This document shows positions 46,650 through 59,685 of a DNA stretch of 64,000 bases, piece after piece (position 1 is the stretch's first letter; each line of letters opens with the position of its first letter). Location of the stretch: the NCBI GenBank assembly GCA_022376465.1, contig JACDTU010000010.1, positions 124,001-188,000 on the forward strand, given 5' to 3'. The stretch comes from Cubamyces lactineus. Lineage: Eukaryota > Basidiomycota > Agaricomycetes > Polyporales > Polyporaceae. A program made the position numbers and the translations under genes. The notes beneath the pieces are model-generated. The model had not been told where the DNA came from. It ran no database searches and worked only from the letters and a program-made list of their open reading frames with translations.

Positions 46650-47883
46650 GGGCAATGGACGAGCAGGCCTCTTAGACAATCGTCGGTGTATTAGTAAGAA
46701 TCGTCGCGTGGCGGACTTTCATTCTCTTCCTCCATCCTCCAGCACACGTGACCGTCTTTTCTGCCATCCTCTTTCCGTTTCCTCTCAGCACTCAGGTCCT
46801 CTCCACCACCCTTCCATAGTGGGTTCTCTTGTATGCTCGAGAATACGAACATTGTGTGCTCCGCGATAGCATCACTCTGTTCAGTCCCGCAGCTGAACCC
46901 ACAGGCGCTATGAAACCACCGTGCTCAACTTCTCCGGAACCAATCTCTCCGGGCCACTCTCGAGTCTCGTACTTCGGTCACTAAAGGCTGGGTCTCTCAC
47001 CCTCGCTCTGTCTTCGATTCTCCAGCATCATCAAAGAAGCGTTGCAGTCACCGGGCCCGACTACATACACACGGCGTCTGGCTTGCTGACTCGTGTACGG
47101 CGTCTCGTTATGAGGATCCCCTGTTCGCAAAGCAAACCCGGTCGGACTATCGGATTGGGTGAATTGGCTTACGTTGTAGCTACCACTACTTACGGATACA
47201 ATGAACGGGTGTCTGACTTCCACCCTACTTAAATGCCGCAAGTACTAGCGATACGTTCGAACGCCGACCTCCGGAAAGTTGAGCCTGAGTACATGCAAAA
47301 TAAGTGAGCTTCAGCCTGACCTTGACTAGTCGTCACTCACGCTGAAATTAATATTACCTTACCCAGTCTACTAGATGTCTCTGTAGATCTCTACTAGACA
47401 TGCGGTGGCCTCGTGCACTGCTATTGTTTGAAACAATCTCTCAGGCAACTCATGGCAGCTCTCTAGAGTAAGCCATTTCCTCGACGAGTGGTGCACAATG
47501 TGCCATGACTGAGCGCTGGCACGGGACTCGGCCTATCTTCCGTACATGCAGTGGGCCACGGCCCTCTCTGCATCCATGTTGTGAATTCATCGCTGATTGC
47601 TGTGGCTGCGTATCGGGCATATGTCATTCGCGTAGCAACGTTGTCAAAGTGATGTATCTGCAACAAGTTGAATTCGTTTGTCGAGCGTATTGGGCGCCTC
47701 TCGGCGAGATGAACGTCAAATGGCGTCCGACAGGCGAGGTGGGATGAGCGCCCGCGAGATTACCAACTTGGGTGAATATTCCCACACAAACACACCGCAA
47801 CGCGTCGACGGTGAGCTCGGTCGTTGTTCTCGACCGCCTTACCAGCCCACATACCCCGTCCCCCTGCAGAGCTGCCCACCCTC
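46650..47883. promoter_or_regulatory. Intergenic region bZIP / PSR-like phosphatase 2
   Basis: About 1.2 kb between divergent genes. No exon, RNA gene or repeat supported. The length allows complex control of the bZIP gene, but no sites were assigned. Confidence 0.4.
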
Positions 47884-49836
47884 ATGGCCACTGCAGCCTC
47901 TCCGGATGTAACGAGTACCCAGGTATGTTGGCGACATATCAGTTCCAGTGACGACCTCTCATTCCAACAGTCCGCCAAGGGGAAGGAAGTCGCGGCAGAG
48001 CCACCGAGTGCCCAGCCTGCAGAGGGACGCAACGAAAAGAGCAGCCCCGCAGGCGATGACGAGCCCGCTCACGCCAACGAGATAAGAAACGGGAACGGCA
48101 ACGCCAACACGTCTGAGCTCGTCGCAGAGCAATCCCAGCCCCACACCTCCACGGACAGCGCAGGGCAGGCCCCAGCGCCCCTTCCGCCTGCCCCGGTGCA
48201 GCCCGCCGAGTCCATACCCTCTGCTCCCGAGCGTACAGACGAGAGCGAGAACGGTGCGGCGCATAAAGAGAAGGGCTCTGTTGAAAGTGAGCAGACTGGC
48301 ACTCCCACGTACAAGGGCTCTTCGCCCCGCAAAGATGCGAACAAGTCAGTGTCCGACGGCGCGCACACGTCCTCAACTGCAGCTGAGCCAACGCCCAACT
48401 CTGACAGCTCCCATCCCCCTCGCCCGCATTCACGACGTGGAAAGAACAAGGGCAGCCTGCTCTCAAAGCTGTTCCGTGTCCTCGTTCCTTGTGTCGGGCC
48501 CTCATCGCGCGCACACCCGATAGACGTCGACGAGAAGCGCCCGGTTGGGCAGACGCCCCCGTCGCCCTCGAAAAGCAACGATGCGGGCACGTCGACGTCG
48601 AAGGAGAAACCATCGGTGAACGAGACGAAAGCTCTGCCACCCGCACCTGAGGAGCAGCAACAATCATCATCAGAAGCGGCGAATGGCGCAGAGACATCTG
48701 CCGGCGGCGCTGTCGGCGCAACAGAAATACCCCCACCTCTGCAACCTATCGAAATACCCCAGACTGAGGATCCCAACGTCATCGTCCCTCCGACTCCTAC
48801 GAAAACGTTACCGCTCGATGAGACAGAGGGCGTGACGTCGGGCGCTGTACAACCGCCTGGATCCACCGGCGGTGATAGTATACGTGATCACTCGAGAAGG
48901 AACTCGAGGGATCTTGGTGACGAGTCTGACGGTTCTACGAGCTTTACGGAAGATGAGGATTTGGATGAGTCACCTATGGACGAGATAGAGGACGAGGAGG
49001 AGCGGCTTATCATGCAAGGAGGCGCCGGGATACCCATAGGACCTGTGAGTAATATGCTTCGTATTCCTGATTGACAGTTGGTCACGACGACTGGCGTAGG
49101 ATGGCGTCCCTAGACCACTCCTCCCCCCAGTGTCCCCAAAGCATGCTGGCCGAAAATGCTTAGTTCTTGATCTCGATGAGACTCTTGTGCACAGTAGTTT
49201 CAAGGTGCGCATTCTCTACGTCATCGACTTGGGATATCTGTTGACCACTTGCCCCGCTCAGGCCATCTCCCAAGCAGACTACGTCGTGCCTGTGGAGATT
49301 GAATACCACTGGCACAATGTCTACGTGATCAAGCGACCAGGTGTTGACAACTTCTTGAAGAAGATGGGGGAAATCTACGAAGTCGTCGTCTTCACAGCTA
49401 GTCTTAGCAAGGTTCGTTTTCTGCTCCCGCTTCCGCCCACGGTAATCAAGGAGGCTAACCTGGACATCATGACAGTACGCCGATCCCGTGTTGGACAAGC
49501 TTGATGTCCATCGCGTTGTTGCCCACAGACTGTTCCGCGAGAGCTGCTACAACCACCGAGGAAACTATGTCAAGGTTTGTTGATTTCCCCGCCTTATTTA
49601 TTGAAGCCGTCTCACATATGCCACTACAGGATCTCTCGCAGCTTGGGCGGCCAATAGCGGACACCATCATCATCGACAACTCTCCCGCATCATACATCTT
49701 CCACCCCAACAACGCCGTACCCGTCTCGTCGTGGTTCAACGACCCGCATGATACCGAGCTCACTGACCTGTGCCCATTCCTTGCCGATCTGGGTCAGGTG
49801 GAGGATGTCCGGGGCGTACTCGACGGCGGCCTATGA
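47884..49836 (+). CDS. PSR-like CTD-type (HAD) phosphatase, copy 2
   Basis: Six exons (47884-47922, 47971-49044, 49100-49204, 49262-49411, 49476-49574, 49630-49836) encode 557 residues. The four catalytic exons have the same lengths as in the gene at 26412 (105, 150, 99, 207), and the protein there is nearly identical. Catalytic motif [11 protein letters not shown], then [23 protein letters not shown] and [13 protein letters not shown]. The N-terminal part is disordered and mostly diverged. It keeps a basic Cys motif ([12 protein letters not shown] ... HPIDVDE), VIVPPTPTK and [12 protein letters not shown]. Probably a membrane-associated stress phosphatase like Psr1/2; FCP1 is excluded by the lack of a BRCT domain. 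Confidence 0.87.
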
Positions 49837-51922
49837 CACGAGGTGCAGGTCCGGGGAGAGTGAGGCCGCATTGAGATGGGGATTGTCTGGCTCAGTCAGA
49901 CTGACGCAGCATTCCACTGTTCTGTCTTCTCGCGCGCACTCGCACTCGCACCCATACCCATGTCTGTCTCTGCATGCTGTCCCTCCCTGTCGCGTCGCCG
50001 TAGTCCATCACGATTCACGAACGTCGAGTGCATCAGACTGATATGACACCTGTTCATTACTTCCTCTCCTCGTCGAGCGCTGCTACCTCTGCAAACGGAC
50101 GGCGCGGATCCATGTATCGTGCCTATTCCCTCCAGGTCCCAGTCTGTCTGCCGCTGGGTGCGATGCACAGACGCCAGCACTCGGTCCCTCTTTCAAGAAG
50201 CACGGCCCGCTCTCCCAGTCCGCCGTGCTGCCTGGACCGGTCGCCGACCCGCTCTTGTCGGCCCGTCCCTGTCTCCGTCCACATCTGCGTCCTCGGCTTC
50301 TGCGTCCTCGTATTGTTTCTCTGTGCCTCGGATTCTCCCGTCCTATTGTCCTCCTATGGTCGTCTAGTACATACGCAGTCCCTCGTCCCGTCATCCAGCT
50401 TTCGTATACCCCCGCAATCTCCAGCAACGCTCGTCATGGTGCACTCTACCTCTACGTCATCATCCTCTACCTCAAAGTTCCCCGCCTAGCCTACCTATCC
50501 TATCGCGCATCATCCCGTCTCTGTTCGCCGCTTTCCATCTTGAAAATAGTCCATGCAAATGTTCATTAGGACATCTGCGTCCAAACCTTCCACCCTCCAC
50601 TCGCCTGGCTCTAGGTACAACTTTCTGAAACCCCGCGAAACCGGACAATTCTCGCCACCCATCTGCACCTCGTCGGACATGCATATAACCTAACATAACG
50701 TACCTTCCGTCTCTTTCCACATTCAACGTCTCGTTTTGTTCGTGCCCCTTCGTTCTCCCTCTTCGCCCCTCGCTAATCCATGTTCCACCTTCTTGCAACG
50801 CAATACTCGTAGCTATTTTCGCACTCCTCATTTCGCATTATCATCGCGTTTTGCGCGCATTCGTGTCGTACTGCAGCGGCCGTCGGGCTCTCGTGCTCCG
50901 TACGTTTTGCCCTCTCCTGTCTCGACTAATACCCCTCACCACGGACCTTGCAGTCTCCTTCAGGCCGCCAAACCCCCATCCACACTCATTCTTGACACCG
51001 CTCTTCCTTCCTGCCTCTGGTAGCACCGTCCCGCGTACCGTTTCGTGTTTGGCTAGGCTTCGAGCATATCGGACTCACGCACGGACTCCCGTACACGCCC
51101 GACGATCGCCTTGCTGCTGCTGTCTCTTCGAACCTTCCATATCCCCCCCTTGTCTCGCTCGAGTAGGGGAGCTAATCGGCATTCCGGGACTTTTTGCTAT
51201 TATTCCGTTCGGTCTGTCGCGCTGTCTTTTCTCTGTATTCTTCTTAGACTTTCCATGTTTCGCATCTCTCTATGTTTCTCCGCATGATCCTCCTCACCAT
51301 TGACCATTCATCTACCTATACCGCGAACCACGTTCAGCCACCCGACTCCCATCTCCTTGAGCATCTACCGACGAGGTCGCTGGGCGAGCGGGCGTTTCAG
51401 TACTCCCATACGCGTACAGTACATATATGCGCCTTGTCTCTCCTCCACCCTCTTCCCCTTATGACGAACTTATACGAATACGAAATGCGATGAACTTCAA
51501 TCCGCGATAGGATAGGACGTTATGACGCGATACATTCAACAACATATTGCACTGATTCTGCTGCGGTATTGACACGCTGTCACCATGAAGTGAAGCCACA
51601 AGGTTGGGTATCACAAGATTGAAGTGCAGGCAGTGAAGGTTCACCTTCGACCGCCACGCCTGCACACTGCAGAACAGGGACAAGCTATGCCAGTGGTATC
51701 GTCAACTTTGGCACCGCTTTCAGTCATCTGTGGATAGTAGCCGCCGATGCCTTCAACTTCTCTCTGCTGCATCCGCCAAACAGTTTCTACACATACACAA
51801 TTTCAAGCCTACGTTCTCTATATCCTCCGCATGCCTCTAATACTGATTCGCCCCTTGCATCGTGCGGCCTGTCGGACGGCTACATGAAAGTTGGTCGTCG
51901 CAACGTGAGTAGCGTACATTGC
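49837..51922. other. Long gap after PSR-like phosphatase 2
   Basis: About 2.1 kb, pyrimidine-rich on the plus strand from 50100 to 51450, as after the first PSR-like gene. No supportable exon, tRNA or repeat array. Confidence 0.4.
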
Positions 51923-52203
51923 TCATCTGTACTCTGAGTCCAGAATACAGGTTAGTATAAGAGACCCGTTTGCGGCCCGCTGCAGGTGAGTGAAGGTAGA
52001 ATGTGTCATAACAAACCTGCTGCCGAACAAGACGGGCACATTGTTGGTCTTCAGCCCATTGGTGAACGCGGAGGCTGACATCTTTGACCAAGGGTTCGCC
52101 TTTCCCGCCCCGCGCTGCGTCTTCAACAGCCTCGTCGGATGGCTGCTGCGCTTCTTCACAGTGCGCTATGCCGTATTCAACTAAGAGGTCGCCAAAGACG
52201 AGG
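51923..52203 (-). CDS. Coding-like fragment, incomplete model
   Basis: The minus strand shows a good-looking exon beginning after an AG near 52204 (LVFGDLLVEYGIAHCEEAQQ), running through GEPLVKDVSLRVHQWAEDQQ. A possible 33-nt intron leads to a stop at 51923. No start codon or upstream exon could be joined. Family unknown. It could be the end of a gene or a remnant. Confidence 0.25.
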
Positions 52204-52223
52204 CTTTATGCAGACATACGAGA

Positions 52224-52624
52224 ATGACCGACAACGACGAGGTGAGCGCAGCTTACTGTTCCATACGCCACAAGTGATTGGGTCGTCGGCTCTCTCTGAC
52301 GATCCTAATCCGGACTTCTCGTACATCAAATACTTGGGTCGCAGCCACATCCAGGGAGCTTGTCGCCCACGATGTCCTATGACTACCTATACGACGCCGT
52401 TGGCGCGTTGTATAACATACTGAGCGCATGCTTGTGTGGTAGTCGAGCTTTCTTGCTAACTGCTTGTGCTCCTCTGCAGGCTCTCAGAGTCCCCTGGGCA
52501 AGGCCGCCTGCGATCGCGCAGACTGTGGAGGAAGCGCAGCCTGAGGCTTCGAGCCGTCATCATCATCTTCTCCGTCGTTATCGTCGCCGTCGTAGGGGCC
52601 CTATCTACGGTCAAGCTCCCGTGA
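52224..52624 (+). CDS. Small single-pass membrane protein
   Basis: Three exons (52224-52241, 52345-52433, 52480-52624) give 83 residues with consistent phases and good splice sites (GTGAGC..GCAG; GTGTGG..TGCAG). An acidic, polar start (MTDNDEPHPG, SYDYLYDAVG) is followed by a strongly basic stretch (RLRSRRLWRKRSLRLR). A hydrophobic helix comes next (AVIIIFSVVIVAVVGAL), and the chain ends STVKLP. By the positive-inside rule, the N-terminus would be cytosolic. No family recognised. Its 3' end overlaps the convergent frame at 52601 by 24 bases. Confidence 0.45.
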
Positions 52625-52801
52625 AGAAGACTGGGATCCAAACAAGCCAGAGAACCACTCGGCGCCCTTGGTCGTTGTGGTGTGAATTAATCGTTCGATA
52701 GGATGATGATATGCGGTTGGCGAAACGCCGGCAAATGGTAACGGTCCACCCGTTGTGTAGGCCGTGGGTGTTTTCTCTGCTACTGTAGCCTCGCGCAACA
52801 T
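52601..52801 (-). CDS. Small unrecognised open frame, convergent
   Basis: An ATG-started 66-residue frame (MLREATVAEKTPTAYTTGG, then YHHPIERLIHTTTTKGAEW). Its composition is protein-like, with no splice needed. No family recognised. Further exons cannot be excluded because a donor might lie near its end. It overlaps the plus-strand gene at 52224 tail to tail. Confidence 0.3.
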   Translation of the reverse strand: MLREATVAEKTPTAYTTGGPLPFAGVSPTAYHHPIERLIHTTTTKGAEWFSGLFGSQSSSRELDRR

Positions 52802-54074
52802 GCACGACGATGCTGCTAGCGACTCGGAGCGCCGCAGGGGCCTATGGACCGGGCCGGAGCTTTCTATTGCCGTCGGGAGTTTCGGGAGACAGATTTAGAG
52901 CAGTCTATGCCACTGCGGTTTTCAGCGATCGCGAGAGGTCCACGGTGCCTGGATAGATTGAATGAGGTGGAGCTCAGACCGGGGCAACTGTCCCGGCGGC
53001 CATTATGAGGAGATGCGAGTCTTGACTCGGTCAGATCTGGGAACACGAGCGGTGTAAGTGGGGAGTACTGCCAAGCATTGCATAGATGACTCTGAATTTG
53101 AGCGCAGTGTTGCAAAGTTGCGGACACAGCTGCGGAAGCAGCGGAACACACATTACATCAGTGCACAGCACACGAGCACGTATGGGCGTGCGCGGAGGGC
53201 GACCATGACAACAGTTGAGGGAAAGTTGTGTGCGATTGGCCGGTGAGGACTGATGGGGAGAAGACGAACCATCTACCGCGCGAACAGGTTGGGAGACTAG
53301 AGGGCGATGGAATCAAGGCAGCAGATGGCAGTGACGATCACGCAGTGTGGTTGTCGCACGTCGCTTGTCAGGAAGCGTTTGGGTTGTGCATGGGTAGAGA
53401 GCGGGGATGAGACTGGGCTGGGTGGCATCTGAATCTGACGCAGGATATGAATTATTGATATGGGCTTCCAGGCAAGACGGGCAGAGCGAGAGACAGGGAT
53501 GGTCGATGGATCTCAGACGTTGAGGGATCCGCGGGTACAGTAGGAGGCAGGTGTGGCACCGAGACGTCGCCCGTTCAGATTTGCAAACAGGGCTCTGGCT
53601 GACCCAGGGACGGCTCGAGGGAGAAGAGAGAGGGGGGGATGGGATGGGGGAAGTGGCACGTGGGCGAGCGGTGGAAAGCTGGCCATGGGTTTGGATTGAT
53701 GTGCTCAGTCGCGTTTGCCATCGCTTGCTCTCTCTCTCTCTGCCTCTCTCGTCGCCATCCTCTCCTCTTCCCTCTGGGCTCCGGATAGCCTTGTTATCCC
53801 TTTCCTCCCTACTCCCATCACCTCCTCCCTTTTCCCGCCCTGTCCGCGCTTTCCTGACCTCCAGCGCAGGCCCAGCGCGCCCATCCCTTCCTGACGGGGC
53901 CCCCTCTTACCACCTCGTTGTCTGGCAGCGGCACCATCTCACGTTCCCGACATCTCCGCCGCCCCCACACACAATCACCTCCGCACTCGCTCTTAAACCC
54001 CTCCTCTACGTCCTCTCCCCACTCATCTGCATTGTTCTATGCTGGCAGCCGTCCACCCCTCGCATCCTGCCGCT
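52802..54074 (+). promoter_or_regulatory. Upstream region of LIM-RhoGAP gene
   Basis: About 1.3 kb with no supportable gene. From 53720 to 53860 there is a long CT-rich tract including (CT) repeats, a frequent core-promoter feature in this phylum. Confidence 0.45.
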
Positions 54075-57000
54075 ATGGACAACTACCTCGACGCTCAGGA
54101 CATTACGCCCGCTCAAACTCTGCTTACTGAAGACAGATACTGTCCAGGATGCAAGAAGTCGGTTGTGGATGAGAACGGAGGCGTTGTGGTCGCGTTCGGG
54201 TGAGTACATTCAGTCGATCTCGTTCATTTCCCCGAGTTCGCCCTCCCGAGCTGGAGTCTTGACGCGCCCTCCGTTCTGCTCGGTCGCGCATTCAGTTATC
54301 ATTTCCCCCTCTGCAGATCTATTCCTGCTCGTAACTTTATGACCTTGTTCTCTATCTCACAAGCCAAGCGCAGTGCGCTTTGCATGATCACTTCCCACTC
54401 CCGTGTCGTCTCTTCTCATTTCATCGCCCCCCACCCTTCGCAAAGCTCCTGACGCGCCAATGCTCGTTTTGTTACTTCTCCTTTGATGCATAATCTTCTC
54501 TCTACCCCCGCGACCGGGCAGACGTGGTGCTGCGCGCGCGCCAAGGACGTGCATGCCCAGACCGTTGCTATCCACGTCTATTTCGGTCTCGGCCTTGCAA
54601 ATCGGGGGCCCATTAGCCGGCGTCGAGCTGAGCCATGCCCCCTCGTGCCTGCTCTGCATTCAGCAATGCGCCTTCAGATCCCGGATTCCAACAATAGGTC
54701 AAAGCGGGACGCTTTGAGGCTAAGGGTCCAAGGGATATATGCAAACGTAGCGCTCCTGGACGTCATGAGTGTCTGGCCACAGGCCTGTATATGAGCGGTT
54801 CGCAAGGCTAATACCTTCAAACCTTCAGCGCATCTTACCCCTTATCCTGCATCTTGCCGTCTCCACGCTGTAAAACTGACCATGTTCAACGCCTTTAGCC
54901 AATCGTTCTTCCATGTCGATTGTTTCAAGTGCGCGAAATGCGGAAACCAAGTAACGGCGGACACGAACCTTTTGCTGCTCTCCGACGGCTCCCCGATATG
55001 CGCCAACTGCTCTTACAGCTGCAATGTCTGCAAACAGCCTATCCTCGATGAAGCTATCATGACCGGTGACGACTCTTACCATGCCCACTGTTTCAAATGC
55101 AAGGTGTGCAAGAACCGTATTGACGAGCTGGTCTTCGCCAAGACGAGGCAAGGCATCTACTGCATGAACTGTCATAATGAGCGAGTCGCGCGTAGCCGAC
55201 GGCACCAGGCGCGTAAACAAGAGGAAAGGGAGCGCGCGGCTCAGACTGCGGCCGCAAGTAGAAGTGGAAGCGTGAATGGTAGGCAAGGTGACTCACGAGA
55301 TGGTCAGAATGGCCGGCAGCCTGCTACGGTGCGTCTATAATACTGTTGTCCATACGATATGATGTGTCATCTAGAGCTTAGCGTATCCCTCATCATGAAC
55401 AGACGAATGCCAACCAGGGGCGACCGAGCTCACAGGCGAACTCCGCAGAGGCTTCATCGCCGGACGCCTCGTCTCCGTATGGCGGGCTGTCCCGTTCGGG
55501 ATCTAATCGAGCAGCGGGATCTTCGGATGGCCACTCCGCGCCTTCGTCTGCTGGTGCGGCGCGGCGGGGGTCGATCCTTACCAGCCTCGTCGCGACAGAG
55601 GCGCAGCATCGTCAACAGGAGCAAGGTGGACAGACCGCGCCAGCGCCGCTGCCAGCGGGCCCATCTCATCTCCCGTCGCCACAGCTACTGGGATCACCGA
55701 CGGAGAAGGCTTCCATACCGCTGTCAAAGCGTCACTCGGGGATGTTCATAGGCCTGCCCTCCTCCCCGTCAGTAACGCGTGTCAACCCCAATGCCGGCAG
55801 GCCCTCCACTGCAGGCAGCTCAGCATCCAGCTCTCCTATCGAACACCTGCGCTCCAACACCTCGCCCATATCCAAGATGGACTCGCTTTCGGTGCCAAAC
55901 TCAGGCGACAGCACGAACGGCGGCCCTATCAGCAAGCGCAAGAGCTTCGACTTCAGTATCAAGCCTCTCAACGTGCTCCGCCCGAGCGCAAGCAGCGTCT
56001 CGCTCAATACAAGCAATGGCAACGGTACTCCCCCCATCGAACACACGCGCTCCTTACGGGGCCGGGACTCCCCGCGCGCCCATTCGCCTTTGCGCGACTA
56101 TTTCGAGGCCTTCAATGCCAGCGAGCCACAGGCTTACTCGGAGAGCGACTATCAAGGGTCTCCTATCTCCCCCGCTGACCGTCAACGCCAGGACTACGAT
56201 GCCCACAACGGTTTGGGCGGCCGTGCCCGCTCGGCGTCGTCGAGCATGGCTGGCTCCAATGCAGCGGGCAAGCCACCCCGCCCGACACTCAACTTGGACA
56301 AGATGCCTGCTCGCTCGAGCAGTCTGGCTATCCCGTCCTCGTTCGAGGCGTTGGAGGCAGAGTCGCCATCCAACCTGGTCTTGGACCGTAGTCCTCGCAC
56401 CCCAGATCATCGTCGTCCTCCGAGCCTGAACTTGAATGGTAGCAACCTGCGGGTCAACGGCTCGCACGACGATCGTCGTCTGGGAAGCGGGAGCCCTGAT
56501 GTTGTGCGCCACAGCGCTCTGTCCGGGGTTGAGTTCGAGTTGCGCCGCTCAGGCGGAAGCTCGGTCCCGCCATCCCCGTCGCACTTTGTGGACGTCCCGC
56601 ATAGCATTGAGAGCGGCACGGACACCGAGGCGGAGTCGGACGAGAGCCATGGTGCGTCGAATCGCATGAGCGAGGAGAGCCACGAGCGACCGCCGTCGTT
56701 GCCCCCTAAGGAGTTCCACCAGCGCCAGCAGCAGCAGCAACCACGGCCGGGCGACCTGCGCGTTGACGTGAGTCGGCGGGTGCCGAGCCGCACTGGCACC
56801 GAGACGGAGGACAACTCGGCGGATGAGGCGGAGTCTTCCCCCGTAGAACGCACGTCGCACTCGACGTTCATCGCGCCTGCGCTCCCGCCCATCCGCATCT
56901 CCATGGGAGGCGCAGACTTCTCAGATCTCATCAAGACGATGAGTGGTGTACCGAAGGGTGCAGAGAAGCTCCGCGAGCTCGACCTCACGCTCACTCCGCC

Positions 57001-59685
57001 AGATTCAGCTGGGGCAGCCCAGCCAGCGACTCCCAGGAGCGACACGACCATCTTGGGATACTCGGACCCCTCACTAGAGGAGACGCCAGTGAAAAGGCCA
57101 CTACCACCGCCCACGGCGTCGACGGCGGATTGGAGCGGGACGACAAGCCCCACGTCGTCTTCCGGACACGACTACATGTCCTCGCAGGACGGGCACAGGC
57201 GGTCGAGCGACCGCGATCGCTCGCGGTTCGAGACCCCAGGGCGATCTGGCACGCCACCGTTGAATGTCATGCGCCGTCGAGAGAGGGTTGATTCGAACGC
57301 ACGGCGTGATGGGTATGGCGGCAGCAATGGCGTCGCATCTGTTGGCGCCAACGGGACGCAGAAGAACACCGGAAATGGGAACGGGATGGCCGCGCGCATC
57401 ACGGTCACCGCGCCTTCGGACGGCGTTGAGCATGTGCGCCAGCGGCTTCAGGAGGCTGTCGCTGGTGCTGCTGAGCGGGGGGCCGCGCAGGTCAGCTTGG
57501 ACACGGCGTTTGTCCAGGCGGTCGTTGCGGTGCTCGAGCAGCAGCAGAACGAGTACAATGACTTGAAGCGCAGCGTGGACGGGTTCAAGGTGAGAACATT
57601 CGGCTTGATTTGTGGTCAAGGGGATCTGTGTATCACTCACGCTGCGTGTTTCATGTTGTATAGCGAACGAGCAAGCAGTATATGGACGGCCTGACTGTTG
57701 CTCAAACGGAGTACGATCGTGAGCTCAAGGCTCGCAGGGATGCCGAGGCCGAAGTAACGCGCCTCCGCGTGCTCTTGTCTGGCCAGGCGGCACGGCTGAC
57801 CGCGATCTCGGGCGAGTCCAAGCGGCAAGAGGCGCAGAAGCAGCTTTCGCGCGAGTGGACGGACCGCATGTCGTCGCTTGAGCGAGACTTGTCCAAGCTG
57901 AAGGTCGAGCGGGACATGACGTTGGCGGAGGTGGAGCAACTGTCCGCGTCCAGGAGGTGCGTATATGAGCGTGCTCATCGGGTGATAGCTTGTTCATCAC
58001 GTTTGCGTCCGTGACAGCGCTTCTGGCGCAGCTGACAGCGAGGACGGAAGCGCATCGCTGACAAGGGCCCTATCTATGCGGCTCGACAACATCAAGACGC
58101 AGTATCAGCACGAGCTCGTGCCCCTGAACGAGCAGCGCGAGGCCCTCATCCGTGAGATTGCGGAGCTCAAGGCGACGCGCGACGCGTTCCTCGAGGAGAC
58201 GACGGTCCTGAACCAGCGCAACGAGGAGCTCGCGCAGCTCAACGCGCAGTACCAGCGCCGGCTCGAGGCCGCGGCACACTCCCCGCCCAAGGGAGAGGAC
58301 GCCGTGCTACAGGAGCGCCGCGAGAACCAGAATCAGTCGTTCGATCGCGCACGGTCGCCGCCAATGTTCAACGCGTCCGCGTCGACGACGACGCTTGCCG
58401 CGACGGACGAGTCGATCGAGACCAAGTTCGTCAAGATCACGAAGCCGGACGTGCAGGACACGCCCGGGCCGCAGGCGCGGCCGCGCTTTATCAAGTGGCC
58501 CGGCTCGCGCGCGCCCAAGGAGAACGTCGCGGTCGGCGCGGAGCAGGGGAAGCCCAAGTGGCGCACGGAGCATATCTTCCAGCAGATCAGCGTGCTGCGC
58601 GTCGCGCGGTGCGACCATTGCGGGGACAAGATGTGGGGGTCGCAGCTCCGGTGCACGAGTGAGTGGCTGAAGATTGGTTGTGGGCGAGTGTGGGAAGTGC
58701 TAACGAGTGCGTGCGTGTGGTAGACTGCAGTATTGCGGTGCATACTCGGTGCATTCACAATGTCAACTTGGCCTGCTCGCAGCAGACACTGCTCTCGAGG
58801 GAGGATGCACAGGCTCCTATCGCGCCACTTCGTGAGTACAGACCTTCTTGACCCACGGGGATGCGATGCTAATTCTCTGCGTGCAGCTCCTTCGATGTTC
58901 GGTCGTGACCTCATCGAGCAGGTCCGTGCAGATTCGAAAGAGGAGCCCCGGTCCATCCCTGTCATCGTCGAGAAGTGCATCGACGCGGTTGACCACATCG
59001 GTGCGTACATTACTCCACTGATTGTTGTACTATGATCCTAACATCCTCCACAGCTCTCGACCTTGAGGGTATCTACCGCAAAACCGGCGGCTCGGGCCAG
59101 TCCAAGATGATCACGCAGCTCTTCGAGCGCGGCGAATACGCCTCGTTCGACCTGCGGGACACCGAGCGCTTCAACGACATCTGCAGTGTTACGTCCGTGC
59201 TCAAGTCGTACCTGCGCGCACTGCCCAACCCACTATTGACATTCGAGCTGCACGACAAGTTCATCGGCGCGGCGACGATCCGTGACCCGGCGATGAAGGC
59301 CAACACCTTCGCTGACCTCGTCCACGAGCTGCCTCGGGAGCACTACCACACCCTCAAGGCGTTGATGCTGCACCTGAATCGGTATGTTCTCCGATGCATT
59401 GTGTAATCGGCCGAGGTTGGCTTATTATTTGCCTGCACAGCGTTTGCGAACGGAGCGAGCACAACCTCATGCACGCGAGGAACCTCGGGGTTGTCTTCGG
59501 ACGTGAGTCATTCCCGTCTCAAGTGTACCAAGGACAGTAGCTGATGATGTTCTACAACAGCAACACTGATGCGCTCCCGGGATCCCGGCGCAGAGTTCAG
59601 CGATATGGCCGGCAAGGCGTTGTGCATCGAGTGGCTTGTCGAGAACGCACCTCGGGTGTTCGAGCAGCTCCCGCCCGTCTCGTAA
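54075..59685 (+). CDS. LIM-LIM-C1-RhoGAP protein (Rga type)
   Basis: Ten exons (54075-54199, 54899-55328, 55403-57589, 57664-57956, 58018-58658, 58724-58831, 58887-59000, 59054-59381, 59441-59502, 59561-59685) encode 1470 residues. Two LIM domains come first (CPGCKKSVV ... FHVDCFKCAKC; CNVCKQPILDEAI ... HAHCFKCKVC). A 730-residue Ser/Pro-rich disordered region and a coiled coil follow. Then a C1 zinc finger (CDHCGDKMWGSQLRC ... HTRCIHNVNLAC) and a RhoGAP domain, with the arginine finger in GIYRKTGGSGQS and SVLKSYLRALPNPLL. Such proteins switch off Cdc42/Rho at polarity sites. The first intron is about 700 nt, exceptional here; it joins the two halves of LIM1 in frame. Confidence 0.88.
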
